DNA of 64,000 nucleotides from Glandiceps talaboti. Lineage: Eukaryota > Hemichordata > Enteropneusta > Spengelidae. The notes under the pieces are model-generated. The model did not search any database. It was not told the origin of the DNA and worked only from the letters and a program-made list of their open reading frames with translations. Position numbers and translations under genes: made by a program. Of this stretch, positions 25,627 through 40,100 are shown piece by piece; the stretch's first letter is position 1; every line of letters begins with the position of its first letter. Location: the NCBI RefSeq assembly GCF_964340395.1, contig NC_135555.1:12901246-12965245 (forward strand), written 5' to 3'.

Positions 25627-28600
25627 ATGATGGTATGTACTTCTAAATTAGAGGCTGAATATTATCAGTGATACAAGATAACAGCAATAACTAGCAGTAA
25701 TACTTGCCAGTGACGTGTAACTGTACACGTTACAGCAGTAACATTCGTACGTACGTGTACCATCATGTAAACAATAACAACATCGCCGATCGTTGTGATT
25801 TTCTAACGTGGCACGATGTGGTCACTGGTGTGAAGTGTTGTTCAGGGTCATTTACATTTGCTGTAGATGAGTACGAAATGGCTTGAGAATATTGATAGCA
25901 GTACAGTCGTACACGCAGTCAACCGCAATTCGGCAATTAGTCCTGCTTGCACAGACGATGCACGCGTTTCGAAGGGACGACTTACTCCATTTCATGCATA
26001 TATGCAAGGAGGACTATGATACAATATACTTATAAGTTATACTCGTAGTCCTAGAACAGTGAGTAGAGAGTGTGCCATGGAAATTAAAAGAAAACCCTGC
26101 TGTAATGGATATTTGTCAAAATTACCCTAGCCATGTTGGTAAGGGAACTCATAATTATACCTCCATGCATAATGTGGATGGAAAAAACAACCGAAAGTCC
26201 CCCCCCCCCAAAAAAAAAACACACAACAACAACAACAACAAACAAACAAAAAACAAAAACAAAACAAAACAACAATAACAAAAAAACAACAACAAACAAA
26301 CAAAAAACCCAAAACACAATGTTATTTGAAATATGAATTGACTGGTCAAACTATTTGTTTTATTTTCTTAGGATTTTTCAAAGTTTTTGGATGACAGCTT
26401 TGATGTCAAAGATTGGGTGAATTCTGCCTTCAAGGCACAAAGAGATTCACCACAGCAGAAAGATGTAAGTATCTGGTGTAAGTCTTGTGTAGATTTGTTA
26501 CGAAGTTATTACAGAGTAAAAAAGATGTCAGGCCCATTTAGGTCAAGATCCTCACTTTGGATAAGAATTATGTTTTCTCAAACTTTAGAGTTATATTTGT
26601 ATTCTTGCTTACAGCTGAAATCAATTTTACCAGTAAAGTTTTGTGTCGTGAGTTACTCATTAAATTTGAAATGATATTCAAATTGTAAATTTAAAAATAA
26701 GTTGTGAATCGAATACATTCAATGAATATAGACTAGGCTATCCTTGGCTTTCAATACTTCCCCACAGCATGGACAAGGATCCAGTGCCATGGAGAGCCTC
26801 GGAGACTAAGAGTTTAGCAGTCTCATGAGGTCTTAACTTTGTGAACAATTTCAAAAATTTGCCTTTGAAGTCTTTTGTACCTCATCAGATCCTAACAGCC
26901 AAAAATGAGTTATTCCTTTCTTTGCAATAATGTCCTATGTTTAGTTTCTTCCTCCAGTTTTGGAATGAATAGCACATAATTTATAGTCCATTTCACTGGT
27001 TGAATATTTACTTTCTTTTCTTGACCGAATAAAGACACCTTGTCCACTCTACTATTAACACTCATACCAAATTCCCTATCTAAATAAAAACAGTCAATCT
27101 CCAGTTACCAGTTACACTGACAATTTACCTTCTTATCACTTAGGCACTTGCATCCACACTTGTCATGAAGTTACAGCTGTTTATTCAGGTAAGTACCGTG
27201 TATATAGAGTAGAATGGCTCTAGTGTTAGTTAGAGTCAGTACCTTTTAGTATACATCCAGCAATTTGCAAAATTGGCTATGAATTTATCATAAGTACATG
27301 CTAATTTCTTTTGTGCAAATTCATATCCCCATCCAGATCTCTCTCCAACCAAAATATAAATGCCAAAAGTTTTGAACCTCAAATCATGTATTTGTTAACG
27401 TTTGAATTACCACCTAAAATGCAACATCGAAGAAAATTTGTTTGGTAGTAAAAGTAGATATGCTCACACTGTGTCTATTTGTGATATTTTGATATTTATA
27501 GATACAGTGTGAATAAAACAAGTTGCAGGATCATATATTTTAGAAAGTTTGACGTGGCAGAACAATTATTTTTTTGCATTCTCCCTCTTAATCTTATAAT
27601 ACAGGAAGTCAATAATTCCATTGAAGAAACCAGTCAGCAAGCCCTCCAGAATCTACCACGTGTTCTCAGAGATATTGAAGCTGTAAAACAGGAAGCAACT
27701 CTACTACAAGAACAAATGCAGATGGTCAAAGAGGACATCAAGAAGGTGTGTTGACTGTTTATTAGATTTAGCATGCAATACCTAAAGAGTTGATATACTA
27801 TAGGGGTACGCATGAATGACTAATTTATTTTTTAAGATGGAATCCGATTTCACCAAATGTTGATTATATTTGTCTCTGGACACATTTCATTAGCTTCCAA
27901 GTACTTATCTACTTTCTTAAAACTTTGGTAATGTTTGTAGGTTGAACAGGATACTGCCCAGTCTATGCAGATGTTGTTAGAATTGGATGCCATCAAATCT
28001 AAAATGCAGGCAGCTTCTACAGCCTTGAAGGTAATAATGATTATTTACCATATATATGATTTGACACCCAACTAGTGCTGTACACATAACACTGTCAATG
28101 TCATATACATAAACATTGTAATGTATGTAAAGATACTGGATGGAAAGTAGTCAATAAAAAATCCATGATGTATGTGATTTATAATATGACAATTGATAAT
28201 TACATGAGAATGAATGTTCATGAACTCTGGATTCATATGAAAATTTCTATTTTAATTTACATTCTTATTTTTTTTTTAAATGACTAAAGTAGACACTGTC
28301 ATTTGTAAGTGAAGATAAGTATTCCACTGTATGTGGTTTGAGAAACCCATGTGAGTTATGACTGGAATATATTTTTATTTTATATCCACAGGAAGCAGAT
28401 AATTGGACAACTTTAATGTCAGATATTGATGACTTATTCCTATCACAAGATGTACAAGCTGTAAGTTGTATTTTGAAATAAAATTTAGATTAAGATGAAA
28501 CGTCATGTTTTATTTTAATACCAAAAACTTTGTAAATGACCAAGGTGAAATATTTAAATGATCTGTTGCAGATTTCAATTATAACAACTACTCGGTATCA

Positions 28601-31600
28601 ATAGGCTAGCTATTGACTTTCTCTAACCTTGATAGTTATTACGTCTTGCCATGTTACAATCCATTGTCCATCAATAGTATGTAGACAGTGATGTAGTTAA
28701 AAGTTTACATAAACCATGCTGATTTTTAAAAAGAGACCTGTATGTGTGTTTCAGTAGATAACACTTATATTTAATTCAATATGTATATTATAATTTTTCC
28801 TTATATTTCCCCGTTTTATTCAGATTTCTAAGAAACTTCTTGCAATGCAGCATAGTTTGGTAAGTAAATTTCTTTGAAATCTAGTCTCTGAAATATTGGT
28901 TCTGTGTTCATGTTTGCTCTCAATTTGAAAACACAATTAAAGTCAACTCATGTATAGTCCACCATTTCTGCTTATGTATACCAATAGTAAACCTTGACAA
29001 AATGATGTTAGAAGTATTATATACAAGTTGAGAATTTTCTTATGTATGCCTGAAATAGATGTCACAACATAAAGGCCAATGTCAGAGTAGAATGAACTTT
29101 GGGTGCAACAAAGAGTTATAGAAAAAGTTGTTCTTATCGAAAGATGATCCTTTAGACTCCTCTGATACATTATAAGATTGTAGTCTTAATCCAAGGTTGG
29201 GGATTGAAACATTGGGGTTTAATCGTGAATATGTTATGTTGATATTATAGAGCTTACTAGCACACTGTGGAGACTATGAAGAAAGATCACAATACTTAGA
29301 AACTCTGAAGAATCGACTTGAAACCTTGATCAGTCCACAACTGATAAAGGCATTCAACGACCACTCCCTAGGTAGGTACAATTAGTGACGAGTTTATAAA
29401 AGCATTCATGACAACTCCCGAGGTAAGCATCGAGTGATTAAAAGCATCAAGTGATTAACTCCCTAGGTAAGCGTCGAGTGATTAAAAGCATCGAGTGATC
29501 ACTTCGTAGGTAGGTACAAATACTGAAACATTGAATGATCACTCCCTAGGTCGGCACAAATAGTGAAGAGTTTATAAAAGCATTCAATGACCACTCCCTA
29601 GGTAGTCAACAACTAATTAAAATTGAAAAATGAAATCTAAGGAAAGACAAGCTGCCACACATGCAGGAAACTTTTAAGCTAGGGTGATTTTCAGAACAGT
29701 TCATAAGTCGGATGGAAGAAGAGGGGAAAACATGAGAGAAGTTATACTTACATTTTTGTTTGTTATATTAACAGTTTTTGTGCATGAATTGTGGCAATAA
29801 GCAGATAGAAAAATAAATATTTCACTATCATTGCCTTAAAATGATTCCTTTGAACAATGTTTTACCAAATACTGATAGATACTTTAGTATGTGGATATAA
29901 TAAATTCAATATTTACAAACAGTTAATGTACAAGTATTTTACAGGAAGTTTTTCTGTTCTACTCTGTTCATATTTAGAGTCAGCCAAAGAGTACGTCACC
30001 ATATTCAGTGCAATAAACAGACTTCCACAGTTGTACAACTATTATTATAGATGTCACAAGGTAGGTCAAAAGTTTTCATCACAGAAGTACAAGAAACAGT
30101 CCGTGATATAGGTGTAAATGAAGGTCATGAGTTCATACAATGTCAACAATCAGAAATGAAAGAGACAGAAGTTCATATATATTGACATCTGCTAAGAAAT
30201 AGTGGGAAAAGCTAATTATCAAAGTTTGGTACAGTACTGAATAATCCTTGCTAAATGTGTCTTGAATAGCGCCCCCAGTGTTGAAATTTTAATGTTTTAT
30301 CTTTCTGCTGCGCAAATATCTATGATATATTATGGAATACCAATGGTTTCAAATTGTAAACTAGACTTTAACTTTTGTAGAAATTGTCATAACAGTCTTT
30401 ATATTTGAATAATTATATTAATTTGACAGGCAACATTATTACAACACTGGAGGAAACAATATGAAAGCAATCACGAGCAACCACTCGTAGACTGGTTACC
30501 AACATTTTATGATCACTTGACGTCCACCTGGCATACAGAGGTAGGTATAATGGATTGGAAGGGTTGGGTGGGGTCAATCAGTGTAACAAATATGCGCTAT
30601 TCTTTATTTGCATTTGGCAAACAGTGGGCAGTAAACAGGTAGATCTCGCAGTGTATAATGATGGGGAGTGGGTGAGGGGGTCAGTCATTTACCAATATTG
30701 CATGTTTGCACTGTTCTTTGCTTACATACAAAATTTTGACTTGAGTATACTAGCAATAAACAAGTGTGAATTGTGTTTCTTGATAATGTGCACCTTATCA
30801 AAATCAGTCTTATTTTATTATATTTTGTCCAGGTTGGATGGTGTCAGCAAATCTTTGACGATCCAGTGAAAGTAGTTTGTGATATGCTATCACAGACTCT
30901 GGTAGGATTAGAACCACCATTACCAGCTGTCTTAGCTGAATCCATGCAGGAGTCACCATTACTAGTACTCATTGATGTCAGACAGGTTAGATGAAATTAC
31001 GCTATATATATTCAATGAATGATCTGTGAAAAGTCAAAAACCATCCATTGTTGATATCCACCATTAGCCCATTACACATTTATGCATGAACCCGGAGATG
31101 TAACCAGAAACCATCTTAACTAGCTCTGGGTCTCAGTGCACATATTTCTCAAGCTTTTAATGTTCTCACAAAACTTAAAACTAAGATAACACAGTACATT
31201 ATTAATCAATTATTATTCTCCTCACAACAGATAACACTGAGGTTTTCAAGAAATATACAAGGAGCTTTACAAGGTGTCATTGGTAAGTATAGATTTCAAA
31301 CATAACAGAGAGGTTCATTTCCATAGGATTGAAATGTGGGTGTGAAAACATGTCTGGGAGATCAATAGAAAAGTTGGTCATGAACATAAGAATGATCCCA
31401 TGATTCCACTGATAGGATAGTACTAATTCAAGACCATGGGATTCAAACATTGGGGTTTAAAGGCGTAGTTTGGATTAGGATTAAATTATAAATAGGTGTG
31501 AAAAACAGTTGAGTTATAGAAAAGTTGGTCCAGAGCAAAAGAATTATCCCATGTAATCATTATGGCTCCACCTACAAGATAATACAAGTATAAAAACCCG

Positions 31601-34600
31601 GGATTGAATCCTGGCCTTTAACAACATCTGTGATAACAGTGTATTGAAGTGGATTTTGATATGTCGTCATCTAGAGATGATAATGACAAGATTTTGCATG
31701 CACACTTGACACTTGTTACCAGTTCGTTCTAGAATCGACTACGAGATCTTACTCCTGACTTACAAAGCAATTCATGGTCTTACACTGGAGTACATTTCCG
31801 ACCTTATACAAGTATACATACCAGCTCGCACCTTACGCTCAAAGGACAAAAACCTTCTTACGACAACAAGTTACAAGCAAATCAACTACGGTGGACGTTC
31901 TTTTGCTTATACTGCTCCAAAGCTCTGGAATTCACTGCCAACTGACATTAAACTTGCACCAACTATTGATTGTTTCAAAAGAAAACTGAAGACACATTTG
32001 TTTTGTAAAGCCTACGGTGTGGATTAACCATCCAGCGCCCCTGAACAGAACTTTGCCTGGATTTTGGCGCTCTACAAATTATTTTGATTGATTGATTGAT
32101 CGATTGATTGTTATTATGTTACTTCTGTACAGATGGTGAGAACTATGACAGTTATGTGTATGATCTGGTGAACGCCATTCATCTACCATACACTACGTAC
32201 CTATTGCAATATGGTGAACTAGAACAACAGCATCTATTGAATCTACTCAATGACATACCATTGGTAAGATATATCTCTCTTTCAACTATGCATCTTAGAA
32301 ATAAAAGTTTTGGGTGATTCAAGCTAATTTGATTTTTCGGGAATACTAGTTCCTAAAGTGCATTCTTCCTTAGGGTAGATATATCCTGAAGTATATCAAA
32401 AATGTGTTTCGGCAGAAAATTGATAAGTTGAACAAATGTACTGAAGAAGACACAAGGTGGAGTGGGGTGGAGGAGGGAGATGACAGTTTGCCTGGAGTAC
32501 CAAAAATGGTAGATAGAATTAAAAGGAACTGATGTGTTGAGTATTACAACAAGTTAAAAAAATGAAGATAAAAGTAAAACTGAAATTTCTGTAAACTAAA
32601 AGAATGATGACTTTTTACTCCTTTAATGACTTGGTTACTAGTAACTTTTGGAATTACAACCTAAAAGTAGGGTGTCAGCCTTTAAACATTGTCGTGGCAT
32701 GCTGTTATTTGATTTTAATTCAAACTTTTTTTTGTTTTTTACAGGATAGAGATGAATTGATAGACAGTGCTGAAATCCTAGCTGAGTCTGTAACTAAAGT
32801 CTTTAATCTTGTAGAAGAGGTATGTAGTCGTATTGTCTTGTTAAAGTTTAACAAGCTGAGTTTATAACTTATTTTGTTTTAAGTGGTTGTTTACAAATAT
32901 ATTTATGAGATAAAAAATGATTGAAAACTGATCAAGTAGAATGTCAATTCACATTTTCAATGGCAGTAAAAATTATCTTCTGACAACATTAGCATAGTTG
33001 ATGACATGGCAGGGATTTTCTTGACATATTATTTGTGGTATACATATACTAATTATGTCATCAAACCGTTAATCTGTTATGCCAAAATACCAGGTTTGAG
33101 GTCTGTTAGCAGCAAGTAATGATTAAGTATGCTTTAGTAAAAGTAGAATACTAAAAAGTACAGTTTGATATGCAGCTATTAAAAATGACCCACCCAAAAA
33201 ACACAAACTCAGCTTCTGTTCTTGTAAACAAAGTACACAGAGTTGATGTTTATTGAAATATTATGTTGTTTCTGAACATACGCAAAGTTGATATTTATTA
33301 AAATATTTTTGTTGTTGTTTCTGATTGCAGTGTAAGAATTATTGACAAAGAGCTTTAAAAAAAATTGACACGGTATCACTGTCAACTGAATGGTGTTCTG
33401 ACTTTATTTTAGAAAAAAGTAACTTTTTTCCATTTATCAGCTTCATATAACAAAGTAACTTATATCACATGTTTATCTGTGTAGGCTGTTGATAGGTGTA
33501 TGACTTTAACTGAAGGCTGTGGAAGCATGGGATTGATCAGAGCCATTAAGGTATGACAATTAAGTTGTAACTTTATTTAATTTTAGATTCTACACTTGAA
33601 TATTTTCAGTTACGCATTTTCATACTATAATGTGTATGTCTAGTGAAAATATCAAATTACTTTAATGTTATGATAACAAAATTATAGCTATTGCTAAGAA
33701 TAAGATTACTAGTATGGATGTCTTACTCTGTTACTAATGATACCCTGTAGCCTTGTAGTATCAAATTTCTGATCAAGAAAGACAGTCTATTTTGTCCAGA
33801 TAGTACATGTACAATCACATCAAACCAGACTTATGACAGTTACAACTTCTTTACTACGTCTCTGAGAGGAAAATAAATGTATTTCTTGACTAGCCCTGAT
33901 CTGCAGATTGTACCAATGAAAACTTATTGAATCCAAAATGTTGTGTTACTATTCCTCACCAAAATATTGATAACATCCCTCATTTCAAAATTTGTAAATT
34001 TCACTTATTTTGACAACTGAAAGTGATCTTTGTGGTATTATAAATGACTATAGAACGCTGTAATTTCGATATTTTGATGTGTGATTTTATCTTTCAGGCA
34101 TTATTTGGTAGTTACTGTTTTGAATTCAACCGAGTATTGACCAATCTGAGAGCCAAAGCAGGACTTGATTCACCACTGCCGTCATCAGCATCCTCAGAGA
34201 TCACAGAAGATTGGGAACAGTTTCAACATGCACTACGTATAATACAGACTTGTGGTTAGTCACATTTGTTCTCTGCTACTGTTGACATCATGTCATGATA
34301 TAAACTTTCAGTCATTCAAGGCCATTAATCCACAATACTTTCCTGACCAGTTAGAGATGTGTATTGCTGTCTGTGTAGCCAGTTTGCGGCGCTTACGGGA
34401 TATTAGTTCAATTTCTCATACCTTACGCTTGTAAGTAGAATTGCGAAAAGCTGTTAATACAGTTTGAAAATATTCACCCAATCAGCTTGTTCATCACCAT
34501 GGGGTAGTCAACTGCATGCAGATGACAGACATGCAAATGAGTTGTATGCAGATGAACACATGCAGTTGAGATGTGTGTTCATATGAATACTCTTCATTTG

Positions 34601-37032
34601 CATATCTGTCATCTGCATACATTTGAATACCCCATAATGACAAACAAACTGATTGAGTGGATATTTTCTAACTATTAACACTGCCTTTTGCAATTCTAGT
34701 TACAAGCATAAAGTATGAGAGATTGAACGGAATATACTGTTAGCACTGTAAACAGGCTACTGCCTGTGGGCTCTATAAGTGTTGCGTAAGTGTTGCCATA
34801 GTGCCCAATGTCCACACAACTCAGGTTAGTGAGGCATACATTCACTGCCAGTGGACAATATAAATGTTGCTATAGAAACTGTACATGTCGTAACACAGTC
34901 CAGTGATGCTGTATTTGCTCCCATATAAGCATTGCCATAGGGCCTGTTGACTGAATGATGCGTGATTGTTTGGTACATTTTAATTACAAGACATAGCCTT
35001 CGGACCGAAAGGTAATGAACTAGCAAGATCGATACAGTACCCACAGGAAACTATACTTGAGCTAATAAGAGGTTGAGAAGATTTGCTTAATATCAGGACT
35101 TTTAAATCATTTTGTATGATTAAGTCAGGTGACTGATCACCTCAACTCTACATATAACTCCATACTCAAGGTACAATTGACGTGATGATACAACATGTCA
35201 GTAAACAGCTCCCTCTTGTGTTGTAGATGAGAATAACAGGAAGTATAAGAAATGTGTCAACTCATCATATACAACTGAGAATGGACTACCCTTTTTGAAA
35301 TTTTCTCTGGAGTGTTATTCTTTTATCCATCCATCAATAACAGTATTTTCTTTTTCTTTAATGGAAACTTTACATCTGTATCAGTAATTGCAACTTTTTT
35401 GTTTCTCTGTAGGAGATATTTTACTACAGATAGAGAACATTGAAGGTCAACTCTGTAATGAGATTGTAAAGCATGCTGGGAAATTCTTGACTGAGGCATA
35501 TTCTCCAAGAAGTATTACCACTATGAGTGACAGGTAAACCACCAATCACAACTATCCACCAAATTTAACCAAATGTCAACCATTATGAGTTTACATAGAA
35601 ATTCTCAACTCATCCAATATCTTAAAGACTTATGAAAAAAGAAACTCAATTCAAGTGTCCACACCCACGTTGAGTGAATTTTCTTTCAAAGCTATTTTGG
35701 CCTTTGACCTTTGACTTGGTAGGAATGTCTAGGATTGTTTACAATTCTTGCCAAATTTCTCAAAATTTAGAAAATGGACTTTGAATAGTATAGTACAGAT
35801 TTTTAATGTACTTCTGTTTTAATATTCATGAAAATGAGTTCTTGATATCAGTAGGTGTGTCCAACCTTCCCCATGAGATGTCAAACTAATTTGTAAGACA
35901 GTGATACTGAATATCAATTTTTGTGTTTATGAAAACCATTTCTTAATAAAAGTCCTTTCTTCTCCGAATTTTCTAACATTCTGACTAATTGTTATTATGT
36001 TACTTTCTATTACAGTTTATTAGAACATAATACGAATCCATTTAAATATTATAATTATCTCATTAAATCTGATCCGATTCAGTATGCAGAGTTTGCTGAA
36101 CTTCTGACTCTCATTAAAGAAGGTAGGTATTACTACTTAACATATTTCAGGGTTTGATACGAAAAAAGTGGATTTTATTACCAACATTTCGACCTCACAG
36201 GAGGTGTTCTTCAGGGTCTAAAATAATAATAAAGTGAACAAAATGGAAGTGAGTAAGATAAACAAAATTATCAAAATAATAGGTCTACTACAATAAAAGT
36301 GGAAATGTGCTCAAAAGGGATAAATCTGAGGCAAAAAGTGCTACAACAAAACGATAAAAATGAATTAATGAAAGTGTAACTGGAGTTCCATATTTATATG
36401 TTTAATCTAGATTAGCACCAGTCCTCTGGGGGTAATTCGTTTTTATTTTTTTGTCCCTACTGAACAAAATGTGTCGATTTATTTTTCATTCCATTACTGT
36501 ATGCCTCTTGGGCATTTTACAATAATTCCACACATGTGGTATGTCATGTGCATCACAACATTTTCAGATGTACACGTCTCTTTGATGGTTATGTATGCAT
36601 ACCATGTGTGTTTGAGGTCAAAGGTTATCATAGTCCCTCTATCAGAATGACGATATTATGTTGTTGATTTAGTTACAGCAGGGCTGAGAAGGTAATGGCG
36701 AATCACATTGCAAAGAGTAAAATATGTTTTTCATATTTAAGTAACATTGAATTGAGCTGGTAATTTTACCAATAATTCAGCCCTGTAAAGGATCCAAGTC
36801 CATGTATCTAGTATATATCTAGTATGAGACACTTGCTGAAATGTTACTTATTTTTATAAAGCAATCTCAGACTTTCTTTTTGACTGTTATGTAGCTTTTC
36901 TAGTGCCTGACATGACAACTATAAATGTGTATAGTGTGTACATAAAGCCAGTGTCCATAATACTGAATAACGGATTGATTATCTGTGCGATGATTGGTTG
37001 GTTGGTTGGTTGGTTGGTTGATTGATTGGCAC

Positions 37033-37083
<51 letters not shown>

Positions 37084-37120
37084 GATTGGGTGATTGATTG
37101 ATTGGTTGGTTGTTGGTTGG

Positions 37121-37184
<64 letters not shown>

Positions 37185-40100
37185 CACGTTGATTGATTGA
37201 TTGATTGATTGAAAATATGTACTCTTTTTCCCAGAAAGTCAAGCTAATATCTTAAAGGATGTTATTAATCAGGTGGAGCAAGTGAATGAAGAAACCCATA
37301 AGTTTGCCTTTGATATTGTCTTCTATCCACTCAAAGTACATTTAGGAGATCTTTCCACTTTTGAAGTAAGTTGATTTTATTTATTCCCCATCTATTTTAG
37401 GTTGTAGCCATTAAAGTGACACATACAATGTAGTCTGTAACAGAACCCCCCATTTTAAGCTGGTTCACAGAATACACATACACAAATACATACTGAGCCA
37501 TACTTGAATGCATGTTTTTGAGCCAACACAAAGTGATAAAGATGGTTGAAAATTGTATGTGCAAAGACGTTTGGTAACTGAGACTAGCCAGAAATATTGC
37601 GTCATTATAATTATCATTTTGTATCATATCTGAATACTTTGTGAGACCTCTACCATTTGTCCTGAAACTCTATATATTGGGTGTAATTACATAGAGGTAC
37701 AGAAACCAAGTCATTAAAGGGTTAATATACCAGTTGAGACATTTTAACTCTTATTTTCATTCTAACTTTGTAGGTTTGGTCAGCAGAAGCCAGTGGTGCA
37801 GCAATCACAACTGATTTACCAGCTTTCAGTATGTCACCCATGGAGTATATAACAAAGGTAAGGTTGAGTTACATGTTGATATAACCTTTAACCCCTAGTT
37901 TGACAAATGACCTTTAACCTGGCTAACTGATTGGTTGATTAATTTATGGATGGCTGTAATGGATGGATGGATGGATGGATGGATGGGTGGGGCAATAAAG
38001 TATAAGGCTGAGGAATGATATATGTCGTAACTTTTCATTCTAATAGTTATTAGCTACTGCTTTGTGTTACATAGTAAAGAAGTTTGGTTTTGTCATTTTC
38101 ACCCAAATTCATGCATTTGACTTTATTATCAGATTGGTCAGTACTTGATGACGTTACCACAGCAGTTAGAATCGTTTACAACACAAGACAACACAGCCTT
38201 AGAGAAAGCACTACAGAATGGAAAACTACCATTTCCTGATGCACAAGGTAGGATGTTTGCGATAAAAAAAATCAAAGATGAAGTGGTACTTATCTTTCAT
38301 TTCCCCTGAACCAAGACAAAGAGCGTACAGAACAGTCTTTCTAGAAAGACACAGTTTTCTCTTGCTTAAACTGAAAAGAGAAGTGAATTCAACTAATTAA
38401 AATAAAGATCTCTGTTGTAACTGGGCAGGAACCATCAATATTTGGAATGATATCTGAATGTATCAAAAAGCTCTGTTTATATGTTGACTCATTCTGTCAG
38501 GTGCCCATGAAGAAGAGACTGTTGTAGACCAGTGGATTGGTGCTATTGCAAGAGCCACCATGCATCAATATGTAGAACAGATCGTTATGATCTCACAGCT
38601 TACAGTACAAGGAACAAAACAGTTAACTACAGATATAGGTAAATATAACAATTATTGTTGTGACCATTCCGACTTATAAATGTAATAATCAATGAATGCA
38701 ACAAGGTGAGTACAAATTGTATTCCACTGATGCACAGCTGATTGACGCTTGCCTGTGTGAGGGCGCTAACCAGTATCAATATGGTATTACTGTTAACTTG
38801 CTTTATAGATTGATGTCTTTTTTTAGTAAAAAAAAGATATACTAACATATATTATATATGAGTACTGTCTTGGATAACACGAGCACAAATGATACTTATT
38901 TCCATTGCAGTCCGTGTTTTCCATTATAGTCCTGATGCTTCTGATATTGCTATGAACAAACTCAGGTCTAGTCCAGAAAGTTGACAGGTTACTTGGTTTA
39001 TTTCCAGTGTTAAAGGTATATGCTATAGTAGGCCAAAACCAAGCTTATGTGTCATATAGGATGTCACAAACAAGTGCTGTGCTCACAAAGGTAAACAGGC
39101 AAGGAGTTCCAAATAAGCACTGTAGTGTGGAAAAGTGGTTGGCAGCATTACCACTGGAACAATTCTCTAACATGATTATCAAACATTATTTTCTTTTTCA
39201 CAGACTATTTGTGCAATGTGTTAGATGCCCTAGGTATTCCAGGATCATCATCACTTACATCTGTAGAATCTCTGCTGAAGACACCACTGTCACAGTAAGT
39301 TTTACACATATATCAATTATACACATAGTAGTGCATACACTACATCAAACTTATTTTCTCACCTTCAAATTGTATTGTTGATAATATGCAGCGTATAATC
39401 TTTACAGCAAATTTCACCAACCTTGCTGACACTGTATGTCACAAATGTATTTTTATCATGGTTTGCAATATTTTTTGATAATGACAACACTTCAATAGAC
39501 CCTTTACAAATGAAAATAAGATGCAAGGCTTTGTAACACATTTCTACCACTAAAGTGTTTTGAAGTCTGGTTAAATGTATACATGTAGTCTATTGCAGTT
39601 GGCCAGATAGTAAAAATGTATCACAATTAATTGTATCTTGTTTTCATTTCTAATGATTTAGCATGTCTGAAATGTTGTCCTTATCTACAGCATGAACCAA
39701 GATAAAATACATTGACAGACACTGTTTCGGCAAGGTTAGATAAAATTGACTGTATTTCACTTATTTCAATGATATCATGAGCATTATTACATGCACAATT
39801 TTATTCCGATTTAATGATAATCAGTGTAGATATTTGTAGATTACTGATTTGGTATGAAAATAGAAAATGGGAGCATATTTCACTTATACCTTACCTTTCC
39901 TTGCAGTGTTACCATTGTGAGTCTTAAACCTCAATGTTTGAATCCCATGGATTACTACTACTAAGTATCTTACCACTAGAGCCATTTAGAATATTTAAAG
40001 GGTCATTCTTTTGTTCTGGACCAACGTTTTCTATAGCTTTGCATGACAACAGTTTTACATACCAAATATTTATAAAACAATCCTAATCTGACATGGGCTT

